The notes under the pieces are model-generated. The model saw nothing but the letters and a program-made list of their open reading frames with translations, made no database searches and was not told where the DNA came from. A stretch of 64,000 nucleotides of DNA, taken from the NCBI GenBank assembly GCA_027491355.1, contig JAIXWI010000019.1, positions 1 to 64,000 on the forward strand, given 5' to 3'. This document shows positions 1 through 9,900 of the stretch, piece after piece. Position 1 is the stretch's first letter; each line of letters begins with the position of its first letter. A program made the translations under genes and the position numbers. Source of the stretch: Bacteroidota bacterium (GTDB lineage Bacteria > Bacteroidota > Bacteroidia > UKL13-3).

Positions 1-105
1 CCCACAACAAGTACTGGTGATTTTGTGCGCCGATTGACAATGGTCGGAACATCCGAACGAGATTGGTTTAGGGATGAGATTTTGAATAGTCTTGCATGAA
101 TGGTC
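1..105. repeat. Direct repeat copy 1 (105 bp)
   Basis: This stretch matches 369..473 over the same 105-bp length without gaps. The first 55 bases and the last 35 are nearly identical, and the divergence is concentrated in a short middle part (about 56-70). It begins at the window edge, so the repeat may extend further left. No convincing reading frame is conserved between the copies. The function is unknown; a multicopy intergenic element is the simplest reading. Confidence 0.8.
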
Positions 106-131
106 GTTCGATACTTTTGAATTTGATTCTC

Positions 132-230
132 CCTTTTTTCTTGATAAAAACTTAAAAAAAGTTCGCTGCTTTTGAACGGGAATTGGTTAAAAGTCATGTT
201 TCCGTACCTTTTTTCTTGATAAAAAAGGTA
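132..230. repeat. AT-rich hairpin repeat element
   Basis: The 19-base string CCTTTTTTCTTGATAAAAA occurs at 132-150 and again at 207-225. The second occurrence sits in a perfect 10-bp inverted repeat (205-214 with 221-230, loop CTTGAT). This looks like the short TTTTTTCTTGATAAAAAA-type intergenic elements I associate with Bacteroidota genomes. It could fold as a hairpin in RNA from either strand, but I cannot tell whether it terminates transcription. Confidence 0.55.
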
Positions 231-368
231 CCCCAAAAATCAAGACCTCCGCCAATCGGCTTAAAATCTATCTGCGTCCTTGTTCTTCGCGCGTCTGACG
301 CAGCAATCCATATTGCTTTGAATAAGTATCTCTGTTACTTGCTTTGGCATTCGCTTGCTGCAGGCCTT

Positions 369-473
369 CCCACAACAAGCACTTGTGATTTTGTGCGCCG
401 ATTGACAATGGTCGGAACATCCGATTGATATCTTCTTTTGGATGAGATTTTGAATAGTCTTGCGTGAATGGTC
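369..473. repeat. Direct repeat copy 2 (105 bp)
   Basis: Second copy of the repeat at 1..105, in the same orientation, with the centre-to-centre distance set by 263 intervening bases. Small possible reading frames run through it on both strands, but they differ between the copies and have no recognisable product. Confidence 0.8.
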
Positions 474-608
474 AACAGATATTATTGACACTTCATTAGC
501 TATGTAGAAGCTGCACATTCCTTAAAGAAAATGTACTCACTGAAACAAGAACCCCAGAGGTTTCAATATTATATTTTTAGAGGAGAATGAGAAGTCCAAT
601 AAATGCAA
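474..608. other. Non-coding tail of the first intergenic region
   Basis: Between the second repeat copy and the 3' end of the AsmA-like gene I see no gene, clear terminator or promoter. The whole stretch 1..608 is the only gap over 300 bases in the window. Confidence 0.6.
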
Positions 609-3293
609 CTAAAACAATCCTTTTAAGCGTTTCAACCCTTCTTCTTCAGCTTTCTTTTTTAGTTTATCGGCTTCAGCTTTTGCTTTGGCTTCAGCTTCGG
701 CTTTCAAACGTGCTGCTTCAGATTTGACTTTGTTAGCTGCTTCATTTTTCAATTGATCAGCTTTTGCTTGGGCGGCATTGAGTTGCTTTTCCAATTCAGC
801 TTTTGCTTGGGCTTCAAGGGCTGCTTTTTTCTTTTCCAATTCAGCTTTTGCCTGGTCTTTTAAACCAGCAGTTTGGTTTGCCAATACCTCTTTGATATTG
901 GTTGTAACAGTTGGCGATTTAAAGGTACCATCAATATTTACAGCAACAGGAATGAGCTCACTCATTTTAATTTGAGTTCCCAATTGTTTGTTCAAAGCAT
1001 CCAATGAACCCTCAATACCCGAAGCGAACATGCCCAATTCTGATTTTGAAAGTGACAAAGTTCCTGTGTAATCAATTTGCTGATCTAGGCTTGTTGAGCC
1101 ACTTACTTTCATGACTTTATTGGCAAATTTTAACTCGAAGGGCTTGGTAAAAACTTTACCATCTTTTACCTCAAATGCAATGCCTACTTGTTGGATGCCA
1201 ATATTATTCAAGGCAGGATTCTTAAACTGCTCGGCCAATTTATTAAGCACCTGGACATTGCTAATTTGAGCCGACTGAACAAACAAATTACCTGTTGCAT
1301 TGACTTTGCCCATGACAGGCTGTAAATGTGAGGTAAGGGGTGTATTCATTTTGAACGAAGCATCACAAACACCTTCCATATGTTCAGCAATTGGAGCCAA
1401 TTGTTTAACAGTATTGAAATGTTCGAATGCTGATTTAAAATTCAAATTATGGATAGTGAAATCCATGTCCATCAATGGTGCTTTCAAATTGGTTCCATCA
1501 TATGTTCCTGTTAAGTTCATACTTGATCCCAAAGTTTTCAATGCAATTTTACGAAGAGCAACTTTACCATTTGACAGGATCAATTGGCCATTAAAATTTT
1601 TAATGTTGAGGTTGGTATAATCGAGTTGTTGGATGCTGGCAATAAAATCAATGTTTACATCCGTTGGAATGGATGGTGCATTTAACTGAGTAGTATCTGT
1701 TGCAGAATTGGCATTACTTTGGTTGGCACTTACCCCCATGAGTTGGTTTGCATTGATGTATTGGCTCATTAAATTCAATTTTGCCACCAAGGTTCCCTTT
1801 TTAAAATAATACAGAATTGGGTTTTCTATGCTGCCATTTAACTGAAAGTCTGAAGCCCCCATTTTGGCATCGAAAAATGGCATCTGAACAAATTGTGGGG
1901 TGAACGATAAACTCGCATTTTTCAATTCAAATGCGGCAGGTAAATCAGCAGTTTTCACATACACATTTTGGGCTGTCAAATTTCCTGATGCCTTGAATTG
2001 ATCAAATTGCTTATTTTCAATATCATTGACATGACCTTTAACATCTAAATCAGCAGTCAAATTACCTTTCAAATCCATTCCAGGCATAGGCATAATTTCT
2101 AATACATTGGCAAAATTCAGCTTGGCATGTACAGACATATCTATGAACGGATTGCTGATGGGTTCCGTAACAATCAAATGTATGTCAACTGGTTCATTTT
2201 TAATTTCAAAATGCAGCTTGTTCAATGCTACTTTAGTATGGTCAAGTTCTCCGTCAGGATTAGACAGCTTCAATGCCATTTCAAATTTTTCTACTGGGGC
2301 TGGCAGACTAGGGTACTTGAACCAGCCTTGGCTCACCCCTAAATTGAATTCAAATGAAGGTAAGGTTTTGTCTGTATAAGATCCTTTCGCAAAGCCATTG
2401 AATTGAAGGGTTCCTTTTGATTCCAAGTCCTTGAACGAACCGGCGTACAAAGATGGTATAAGTGAAAGAAAATTTTTGAAAGTATTTTCTTTTGCAGCAT
2501 ATGTAATATCCATGTTGACAGCATCGTCCTTCATTTGTACTTTACCATTCATTTGAAAAGCCAATTCATTCAATGAAAAATGGTTATCTTTGAACACAAA
2601 ACTAAAATCATTCATGTTGGCATCCATTTTTACATCAGCTACTGCATGAACTTGATTCAGGTACTTTACACCTCCCATCAATGCCGTCAATTTACCAATA
2701 TCAATTTGTTGGTTCAATTCAAACAAGCTTTCAGTAAAATCTCCACTCAGGTTATAATGGGCGTTTTGTAATTCAGCATAAATGCCGCCCTCTCTGTCTT
2801 CGTATCTAATAAAACCATTGCTCACTTGAAATGATTTCAACTGAATGGCATATGGACTAGGGGCTGCTGTATCAACCGTTTGAGCTGTTGTATCAGTTTT
2901 AGCAATGTCCCAATTGGCTTGACCACCTTTTAAAACAATGGCATGTATGATGGGCGACTCCAGTTGTATTTTTCGGATTTGAATACTTTGTCCCTTAATG
3001 ACACTCATGACATCTAAACTTAAATTTAAGTCTTTGACATAGCAAAGGGTATCTCCTTCAAATTCATTGATACCAGTGATGCATAGCTGATGCATCCCCA
3101 AATTAAAATAAGGAAATCCACTCAATAGGCTCAATGAAATGTCTTCGTCAAAAGATAAATGCGCATTGATTTGTTCATTGGCTTTTTCTTTAACCAAAGC
3201 AATAATTTTACTTTTAAAAACAAATGGCAATACTGCCAATGAAAGCAGTATAAAAACCAATACAATTGCTATTATTTTAACTGATTTTTTCAT
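609..3293 (-). CDS. AsmA-like envelope protein with charged helical C-terminus
   Basis: Protein of 894 residues starting at an ATG. One N-terminal membrane anchor (about residues 7-27) follows a KK basic start, then a long periplasmic part rich in beta-strand-like repeats. Its N-terminal wording (anchor, then a segment about an internal helix and SGFPYFNLGMH) is typical of the Bacteroidota AsmA family, which is related to TamB and Vps13-like lipid-transfer bridges. The last ~95 residues are unusual: an Ala/Lys/Glu-rich stretch predicted to form a long helix or coiled coil, ending in a basic KRLKGLF. It lies 34 bp downstream of the DUF2027/Smr gene on the same strand and may share its transcript. 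Role in lipid or outer-membrane homeostasis is inferred from the family, not shown. Confidence 0.8.
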   Translation of the reverse strand: MKKSVKIIAIVLVFILLSLAVLPFVFKSKIIALVKEKANEQINAHLSFDEDISLSLLSGFPYFNLGMHQLCITGINEFEGDTLCYVKDLNLSLDVMSVIKGQSIQIRKIQLESPIIHAIVLKGGQANWDIAKTDTTAQTVDTAAPSPYAIQLKSFQVSNGFIRYEDREGGIYAELQNAHYNLSGDFTESLFELNQQIDIGKLTALMGGVKYLNQVHAVADVKMDANMNDFSFVFKDNHFSLNELAFQMNGKVQMKDDAVNMDITYAAKENTFKNFLSLIPSLYAGSFKDLESKGTLQFNGFAKGSYTDKTLPSFEFNLGVSQGWFKYPSLPAPVEKFEMALKLSNPDGELDHTKVALNKLHFEIKNEPVDIHLIVTEPISNPFIDMSVHAKLNFANVLEIMPMPGMDLKGNLTADLDVKGHVNDIENKQFDQFKASGNLTAQNVYVKTADLPAAFELKNASLSFTPQFVQMPFFDAKMGASDFQLNGSIENPILYYFKKGTLVAKLNLMSQYINANQLMGVSANQSNANSATDTTQLNAPSIPTDVNIDFIASIQQLDYTNLNIKNFNGQLILSNGKVALRKIALKTLGSSMNLTGTYDGTNLKAPLMDMDFTIHNLNFKSAFEHFNTVKQLAPIAEHMEGVCDASFKMNTPLTSHLQPVMGKVNATGNLFVQSAQISNVQVLNKLAEQFKNPALNNIGIQQVGIAFEVKDGKVFTKPFELKFANKVMKVSGSTSLDQQIDYTGTLSLSKSELGMFASGIEGSLDALNKQLGTQIKMSELIPVAVNIDGTFKSPTVTTNIKEVLANQTAGLKDQAKAELEKKKAALEAQAKAELEKQLNAAQAKADQLKNEAANKVKSEAARLKAEAEAKAKAEADKLKKKAEEEGLKRLKGLF

Positions 3294-3327
3294 GGGTATC
3301 TAAGTAAACGTTCAAAATGAGAATGTA

Positions 3328-4275
3328 TTATTTTTTAAAAAAAATTTCTGTTGCTCCAGCACCAAATTGAATGGGGTCAGCCAACTGATAGTTACTTACC
3401 ATTTCTTTGTGCTTGCTGAGCCATGTATGCATTTTATTTTTCAAGTACAAATTGCCCACTCCATGTATGCATACCAATTTATTCATTTTATGAACATAAG
3501 CAGCTTCAACACTCCCAATAAATACTTCCATTTGCAATCCAACAATGTCATTGCTGGGTTGAAATCCTTTTTTGAGTAATTCATCGTAGTGCAAATCGAT
3601 CAATTCGGCGGGTCTATTTTTGAGGTTAGGAATGGAAGTAGCTTGTTTGGCACCAAAATCATGTTCCTTCAATGCTTTTAAATCTAATGTCATTTCTTTT
3701 TCATCGATGCGCCATTGATAGGCTTGTTTTTGCAAAAAGAAACTGAATTTTAATGTTTGATGAAAAGTTTTGGCGTGGAATTTTATTTCTTTAACAATGG
3801 GAGCAATGGGCTTGATGGTATGGTATTCTATAGGCATGATGGCTATTGACAATTCTGGCCAATTTGAAAAAGCTTCCATGTCTAGCTTTTTAAAAGAATG
3901 CGTTGCTTCTCTTTCAATATTGAGGAGTTGCACAAAATGATAAACACCTTCCACTTTCTCATGAACAACCAAAATAACTTTCTCGGTAAAATTATTATGA
4001 AAACTCACTTGAACAAATTGTTCGTTGATACGGTCAAAAGCAATAAATACACCAATAGGATTGGTATTAACAGGTCTGGGCTTTTGTGTAGTTGCAGTAT
4101 TTTCGTTGTTTCCAGCTTTGTCTAAGAAATCAATTTTTACAACTTGTGAGGCCAATACTGGAATCTCAAAATCACTGTCTACTGTAACACCCAACATGCC
4201 TTTGGCTTGCACACTGGTTACAAATCCTTCCATATTTTCGTTTAAAAAACGAACTTTATCTCCAAGTTTAATCAT
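3328..4275 (-). CDS. DUF2027 and Smr domain protein
   Basis: About 315 residues from the ATG at 4275; a TTG three codons upstream is possible but less likely. The N-terminus (MIKLGDKVRFLNENMEGFV) is a KOW/SH3-like small barrel. The middle is a beta-rich DUF2027-type domain, and the C-terminus carries an Smr domain with a DLHYDELL segment and CIHGVGNLYLKN, where HGxG is the Smr core seen in MutS2 relatives. Smr domains bind or nick nucleic acids, but the role of this Bacteroidota combination is not known to me. The start lies only 15 bp after a strong terminator that follows ychF, leaving no room for its own full promoter. Confidence 0.8.
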   Translation of the reverse strand: MIKLGDKVRFLNENMEGFVTSVQAKGMLGVTVDSDFEIPVLASQVVKIDFLDKAGNNENTATTQKPRPVNTNPIGVFIAFDRINEQFVQVSFHNNFTEKVILVVHEKVEGVYHFVQLLNIEREATHSFKKLDMEAFSNWPELSIAIMPIEYHTIKPIAPIVKEIKFHAKTFHQTLKFSFFLQKQAYQWRIDEKEMTLDLKALKEHDFGAKQATSIPNLKNRPAELIDLHYDELLKKGFQPSNDIVGLQMEVFIGSVEAAYVHKMNKLVCIHGVGNLYLKNKMHTWLSKHKEMVSNYQLADPIQFGAGATEIFFKK

Positions 4276-4290
4276 TGTTACCAATTTAAA

Positions 4291-4313
4291 TAAAAAAAGC
4301 GGGATACCCGCTT
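4291..4313 (-). terminator. Rho-independent terminator after ychF
   Basis: On the minus strand a perfect 7-bp stem (AAGCGGG/CCCGCTT, three-base loop) at 4297-4313 is followed by a run of seven T. It begins one base after the ychF stop codon and ends just before the DUF2027/Smr start. Confidence 0.85.
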
Positions 4314-4314
4314 G

Positions 4315-5412
4315 TTAAACATTGAATTTGAAATGCATCACATCTCCATCCCATACAATGTATTCCTTGCCTTCCATGCTCAATTTTCCTGCGTCTCTAC
4401 AGGCAGCTTCAGAACCATATTTTAAGTAATCATCATAATGAATTACCTCTGCTTTAATGAAACCTCTTTCAAAATCTGAGTGAATAACACCAGCTGCTTG
4501 CGGTGCTTTGAAACCTTTTTCTATAGTCCAAGCCCTCACCTCTTGCACCCCTGCAGTAAAATATGTTATCAAGTTTAACATTTTATATGCCGATTTAATC
4601 AGCTTAGCTACACCAGATTCAGACAATCCCAAATCTTGTAAGAATGCTTGACGGTCTTCGTAGCTTTCTAACTGGGCTATATCAGCTTCAATAGCCGCAC
4701 TGATGACAATGACTTCAGCATTTTCTATCTTCACTGCCTCTTTCACTTGTTCCACATATTTGTTTCCTGTATTCACACTGGCTTCATCCACATTACACAC
4801 ATACATGACAGGCTTCAATGTCAAAAGAAATATATCTTCTACGTGTTTCAAATCTTCTTCAGTAGCATCTAATGTTCTTGCATTGTTGCCATCTTCTAAG
4901 TGTGCTTTGAATTTGTTCAAAGACTGTTCTGCTTTAACTGCATCTTTGTCACCGGTTTTTGCAGCACGGGCTATTCGCAATAATTTTTTCTCAACCGATT
5001 CAATGTCTTTCAATTGTAATTCAGTATCAATGACATCTTTGTCACGAATGGGATTGACAGAGCCATCCACATGGATGATGTTTTCATTTTCAAAACAACG
5101 CAAAACGTGAATGATGGCATTGGTTTCTCTGATATTACCTAGAAATTGGTTTCCCAATCCTTCTCCTTTACTGGCACCTTTTACCAAACCGGCAATGTCT
5201 ACAATTTCTATGGTTGTTGGAACAATTCTATTCGGCTTTACAAACTCAGCCAATTTATTGATACGCTCATCTGGAACAGTGATGACGCCAACATTTGGAT
5301 CAATCGTGCAAAAAGGGAAGTTGGCTGCCTGAGCTTTTGCATTGCTCAAACAGTTAAAAAGGGTTGACTTACCTACATTCGGCAAACCGACAATTCCACA
5401 TTGTAAAGCCAT
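4315..5412 (-). CDS. ychF: Redox-regulated ATPase YchF (Obg family)
   Basis: 365 residues, the usual length for YchF. The P-loop GLPNVGKS is at residues 9-16. The switch region DIAGLVKGASKGEGLGNQFL follows, then the helical insertion, and a C-terminal TGS domain ending in the conserved WDGDVMHFKFNV. YchF proteins are P-loop hydrolases that prefer ATP over GTP, bind ribosomes and affect oxidative-stress responses. The gene follows glmM by 25 bp on the same strand and is closed by its own terminator, so a glmM-ychF transcript is likely. Confidence 0.95.
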   Translation of the reverse strand: MALQCGIVGLPNVGKSTLFNCLSNAKAQAANFPFCTIDPNVGVITVPDERINKLAEFVKPNRIVPTTIEIVDIAGLVKGASKGEGLGNQFLGNIRETNAIIHVLRCFENENIIHVDGSVNPIRDKDVIDTELQLKDIESVEKKLLRIARAAKTGDKDAVKAEQSLNKFKAHLEDGNNARTLDATEEDLKHVEDIFLLTLKPVMYVCNVDEASVNTGNKYVEQVKEAVKIENAEVIVISAAIEADIAQLESYEDRQAFLQDLGLSESGVAKLIKSAYKMLNLITYFTAGVQEVRAWTIEKGFKAPQAAGVIHSDFERGFIKAEVIHYDDYLKYGSEAACRDAGKLSMEGKEYIVWDGDVMHFKFNV

Positions 5413-5437
5413 AGTATGAGTTTGTAATGATTGTTTA

Positions 5438-6856
5438 TTAATTTTTAATGAACTGTTTCATATCTGAAATCAGTTTTTCAGCCAAATTATTCGCTGTTGT
5501 TTCACTCCTGCTTTCAGCATAAATTCTGATGATTGGCTCAGTGTTTGATTTGCGCAAATGCACCCATTCTTTATCGAATTCAATTTTAAGACCATCAATG
5601 GTATTGACTGGTTGTTTGTCGTATTTGGATTTTACTTTTTCTAACAAACTATCTATATTGATTTCAGGAGTCAATTCTATTTTCTTTTTGGCAATAAAAT
5701 AATCGGGATACGACTCCCTTAACATTGAGCATATTTTATTGGTTTTAGCTAAATGAGATAAGAATAAAGCAATACCAACCATGGCATCTCTTCCATAATG
5801 CAATTCAGGATAAATGATACCACCATTGCCTTCTCCACCAATTACAGCATTGGTGTCTTTCATCATTTTTACAACATTCACCTCTCCTACAGCACTTGCG
5901 TTGTAAGAACCATTGTGTTTTTCTGTGATGTCTCTGAGCGCTCTTGTAGAAGACAAATTAGAAACTGTATTTTTTTGGAAACCCAAATGAGTCAATCGCT
6001 CGTCACTAATATTAGTCAATACATAATCAGCAACAGCAACTAATGTGTATTCTTCACCAAACATACTTCCGTCTTCACATACCAAAGCCAATCTGTCTAC
6101 ATCAGGATCTACGACAATTCCCAAATGAGCTTTATTTCTTTTTACTTCACCTGATATGGCTGTTAAATTCTCTGGCAAGGGTTCTGGATTGTGTGGGAAT
6201 TTTCCGTCTGGTTCACAAAACATAGGTATAATTTCGTTTACACCCAATGCCTTTAGCAACATTGGTACAGCAATACCACCAGTTGAGTTAACTGCATCAA
6301 CCACTACTTTGAATGATGCTGCTTTTATGGCTTCCACATCAACCAAATCTAATTTTAAAATGGCATCAATGTGTTTTTGAATGTAAGTATCGTCTTTTAA
6401 CACGCAGCCCAATTTATCAACATCAGCAAACTCAATACTTTGAGAATCGGCAATTTGTAATACTTCTTTACCTAATTCCTCTGATATAAATTCGCCTTTG
6501 GCATTGAGCAATTTCAATGCATTCCATTGTTTTGGATTGTGCGATGCCGTTAAAATGATACCTCCTTGAGCATTCTCCATTACAACTGCCATTTCCACTG
6601 TTGGCGTTGTACTCAAACCCAAATCAAGTACATCAATACCAATGCCCATAAGCGTACCTACAACCAAATGATTGACCATTTCACCGCTCATTCTGGCATC
6701 CCTTCCTATAACCATTTTACAATTTGGTCCTGATTGTCTTTTTACCAAATGACCAAATGCAGCAGCATATTTAACAATGTCAAATGGGCTTAATGTATCT
6801 CCGGGTTTACCGCCAATAGTTCCTCTGATTCCTGAAATTGATTTGATAAGTGTCAA
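5438..6856 (-). CDS. glmM: Phosphoglucosamine mutase GlmM
   Basis: 472 residues. It converts glucosamine-6-phosphate to glucosamine-1-phosphate for UDP-GlcNAc, peptidoglycan and LPS synthesis in the cytoplasm. The active-site serine is S105 in TASHNP, the metal loop is DPDVDR (about residues 250-256), and the phosphate-binding loop near the C-terminus reads RKSNTEPIIRIYAES. The start is a TTG: the protein begins MTLIKSISGIRGTIGG, which is the family N-terminus, and no ATG fits. A phosphomannomutase/phosphoglucomutase activity cannot be excluded, since Bacteroidota enzymes of this subgroup are annotated both ways. Confidence 0.9.
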   Translation of the reverse strand: MTLIKSISGIRGTIGGKPGDTLSPFDIVKYAAAFGHLVKRQSGPNCKMVIGRDARMSGEMVNHLVVGTLMGIGIDVLDLGLSTTPTVEMAVVMENAQGGIILTASHNPKQWNALKLLNAKGEFISEELGKEVLQIADSQSIEFADVDKLGCVLKDDTYIQKHIDAILKLDLVDVEAIKAASFKVVVDAVNSTGGIAVPMLLKALGVNEIIPMFCEPDGKFPHNPEPLPENLTAISGEVKRNKAHLGIVVDPDVDRLALVCEDGSMFGEEYTLVAVADYVLTNISDERLTHLGFQKNTVSNLSSTRALRDITEKHNGSYNASAVGEVNVVKMMKDTNAVIGGEGNGGIIYPELHYGRDAMVGIALFLSHLAKTNKICSMLRESYPDYFIAKKKIELTPEINIDSLLEKVKSKYDKQPVNTIDGLKIEFDKEWVHLRKSNTEPIIRIYAESRSETTANNLAEKLISDMKQFIKN

Positions 6857-6980
6857 GTGTAAGTATTTTTTAAGGTTGCAAATTTAATTCGCCAAGCTTA
6901 CATTGACTAAATAGATGTAAAAATGAAATACAACTATTTGGCTATCAATAGAATCAAATACTAAAAATTGAGCCAAATGA

Positions 6981-9900
6981 TTAAAAAACATAACGTGCTT
7001 CCATTTTACCAATATGTACAACCGGTAAAATACCCGTTAATCGTCCGTCATAAACCAAGTTAATTTGAATATTACCGCCCAATCTGTGTTGCCATTGTAT
7101 GGTCCACAATTGGTTTTTTCCGTTTGCTAAACCCTGTAAAATTTCGTAAGCCAAAACACTGCTTACATTGCCGTTGTATAAGACATCTACGTAACTATAT
7201 TTTGCAAAAAAAGTTCCTGATTTAGGCAGTGCAATACGAGCCTCACCTGAAAACTCATGCAAATTGGCTGCATCATTGTTACCCTCAAAATTGTTTGTTG
7301 CGGATGTAAAAGTATAGGCAGTTGTTAAACGAACGTATTGTTTGTATTGGTAGTTTAATTTGGGCTTTAAATCAAAATAAGAATAGGCATAATTTCCTGC
7401 ATTGAGCCAATTTGATAGCAATTGTTTTTCGCCTCTACTAGTGGAGGCATTGATAGTCCATGTTTCATTGAGATTGTATCTAAAATTGACTACATGTTCT
7501 TTTTTGGAGCGGAAATCAGAACCATTGGTTTGTAAGAATTTGCTCTGGGTTTGCAAGTAAGTGTAATCTAAACCAAAATCACCGGATGTTTTGTTATAAA
7601 AAATGGTATTTCTGAACAAGGTATTCATGCTCATCAACTGGCTATCTTGAGCAGAAACTGGCAAGAACCTTTCAATAGAAAAGTTTGCTGTTTGCTGTTT
7701 TTTTTGCTCAAAACGGTAAGCTGTTTGGTTACTAAATTTATAAAACCAACTGTTTTTAGCAGGTGAAAAATGTTGTAGGTTGATTGTTTGATTGAACATG
7801 TTACTTTGCACTGGCAGCAAAGAACTGCTAGGTAAAAAAATTTTGATATAATTGGCAGTATTCTTTTCGGTAATGCCCGCTAATAAAAATTCATTCAATT
7901 CAGCATTGCCATTTTGATTGAAATCTTTCCAAACATAAATTCCTTGACCTAAAGGAACTTCTACAAATTGATAGTCGCGAGCGAGTTCATTGGCTCCTGC
8001 TGTCTGAAGATAGGTATTGGCAATGACATTTCGTTGCCAAAATCCATAATCGTATTCTAATCTGGCCAACATGGTTTGAGCCCTCCTATTCAAATTGAAT
8101 TGCATAAACTCTCTGAATGCAATGTCTAACCTAAACTGATTTAAATTTGATTGCAGGTATGCAATTGAACCTTTTAAATCAAGGGCTTTTGTATTGTATG
8201 CCATTCGATTGGCTATAGGTACATTGTCTGTTCGGTATATAGCCTCAAACATCGTTTTCAAATTCAGTGTATCTTTGTTTTGAACAAAAAAACGGTGCTG
8301 TTGATAGGCAAAACTATTGGCTGTCAAAGAATCGTTTTTCCATTTAAACAAACTGCTTTCTTGAGTCAATTGGTAACCTGTAACCAGGTGATAGAATTGC
8401 TTATTCAATGTAGCATCTAATTTATACGACTGATTTTTCAAATCATTGTTTTGAGATGAACCAAGCCATTCTCCAATACCTTTCAACAACCATGTTTTGT
8501 GTTTAAATTGTGATTGGATTATTTGTTGAACTCCATTAAACTGAGTACTCGTTTTCAAATAGCTAGCAATTTGATAGTTCAATTGAAAAAACTGAGAACT
8601 ATTGATTCCAACTTGGTAAGCATACAATTGGTCTCCATAACTTTGAGCAGCTGCACTGTTGTTTATTTGTCTTTGCCAATTTCTGGCAAATTCTACAGAC
8701 CTAAATCTTTCAATGGCGTTGAACTGATTGCTGGTATACTCTGCATTGATTTGCTGATCAATTTGTAAGTTTTTAGATAGCTTGATTTTTTGTGGGGTGC
8801 CCATCAACCTAAATGCGTAGCCATGATTTGATACATTGTCTATGTCTGAAAAAGTATTTTTATCATCATTGCTTCCAGCCATTTCAACACTCAAAGCATT
8901 TCCTCTTGCATCTGTATAGGTGTATCCTACAGTCAGCATTTGCCTTTGATTGGGTGCTACCAATAATTTAACAGGAGCAAAATCACCTTGCGGAATTCCA
9001 TTCAAAGGAGCAACCCATTGAAAAACCCTTCCATTTGCCAGTGTTCTACCTTGAATATAATTGCCCTTATTGGCTCCTACAAAACTAAATTTAATTTCAT
9101 AAAACACTGTATCTGAAGACGCGGAAGTGTTGTTTATGTATACGTCTTTATAACCCAAAGTATCAACAACACGGTATTGAATTTTAGCAGCATTGTATGC
9201 ATACGGACCAGTAACAGCTGACACTTGAGCTTGATCTATTTGATTGCCTACACTTTTTAAAACAGCAATGTCATTTTCTGATAAAGCTTGTTGAAAGGGT
9301 TGATTTTTATTGTCTTGTTCTGTGTAAAAATTAACCTGAAAACTTGAATTACCTTTTTGAATTTGAATGTGTTGATTGTATAAGGTTCTGGCATAATTCC
9401 TATCAGAATATTGAAACTCAACCACAATGCGAGCATAGGTTTGAATAAGCCGCTTGGGCATAAATGTAATTTCACCTGAATTGTAATCAATGGTATAATC
9501 GTTTTGTTCACCACGAGTTAAGCGTTCACCATTGTAATAAACAACTTCAGTACCAGAAATCACTACAATAAACAATTCGCCATTAGGACCTGTAAGTCTA
9601 TATGGACCTTGGTTTCCTTCTGTTCCATTAAAAGCATTCCTTACAAAACGTCCTCTTGAAATTGCCAAATCAGCCTGTGTTTGAAATTGCAACTTTTTAG
9701 ACAATTGAAAAGCCGTACTTACATGTAATCCTCTCGACTTTTTATAGTAGTTTAAAAAATAAGCCGTACCTGGACTCGCCATTAAGAAATCACCCAATAA
9801 TACTTGGTGCTTGTCTTTTGAAAACTGAACAAAAACCTGGTCAAAATCTTGAATATCCCTTGTATTTCCTTCAGGTTGAATTGGGTTGTTATCATCACTG

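Noticed and set aside
183..518. Small possible reading frames (about 80 codons) on both strands within the first intergenic region
   Set aside because: They overlap each other and the repeat copies, differ between copies, and look like nothing known.
4703..5110. A 135-codon plus-strand frame
   Set aside because: Antisense to ychF, whose protein is conserved over the whole stretch.
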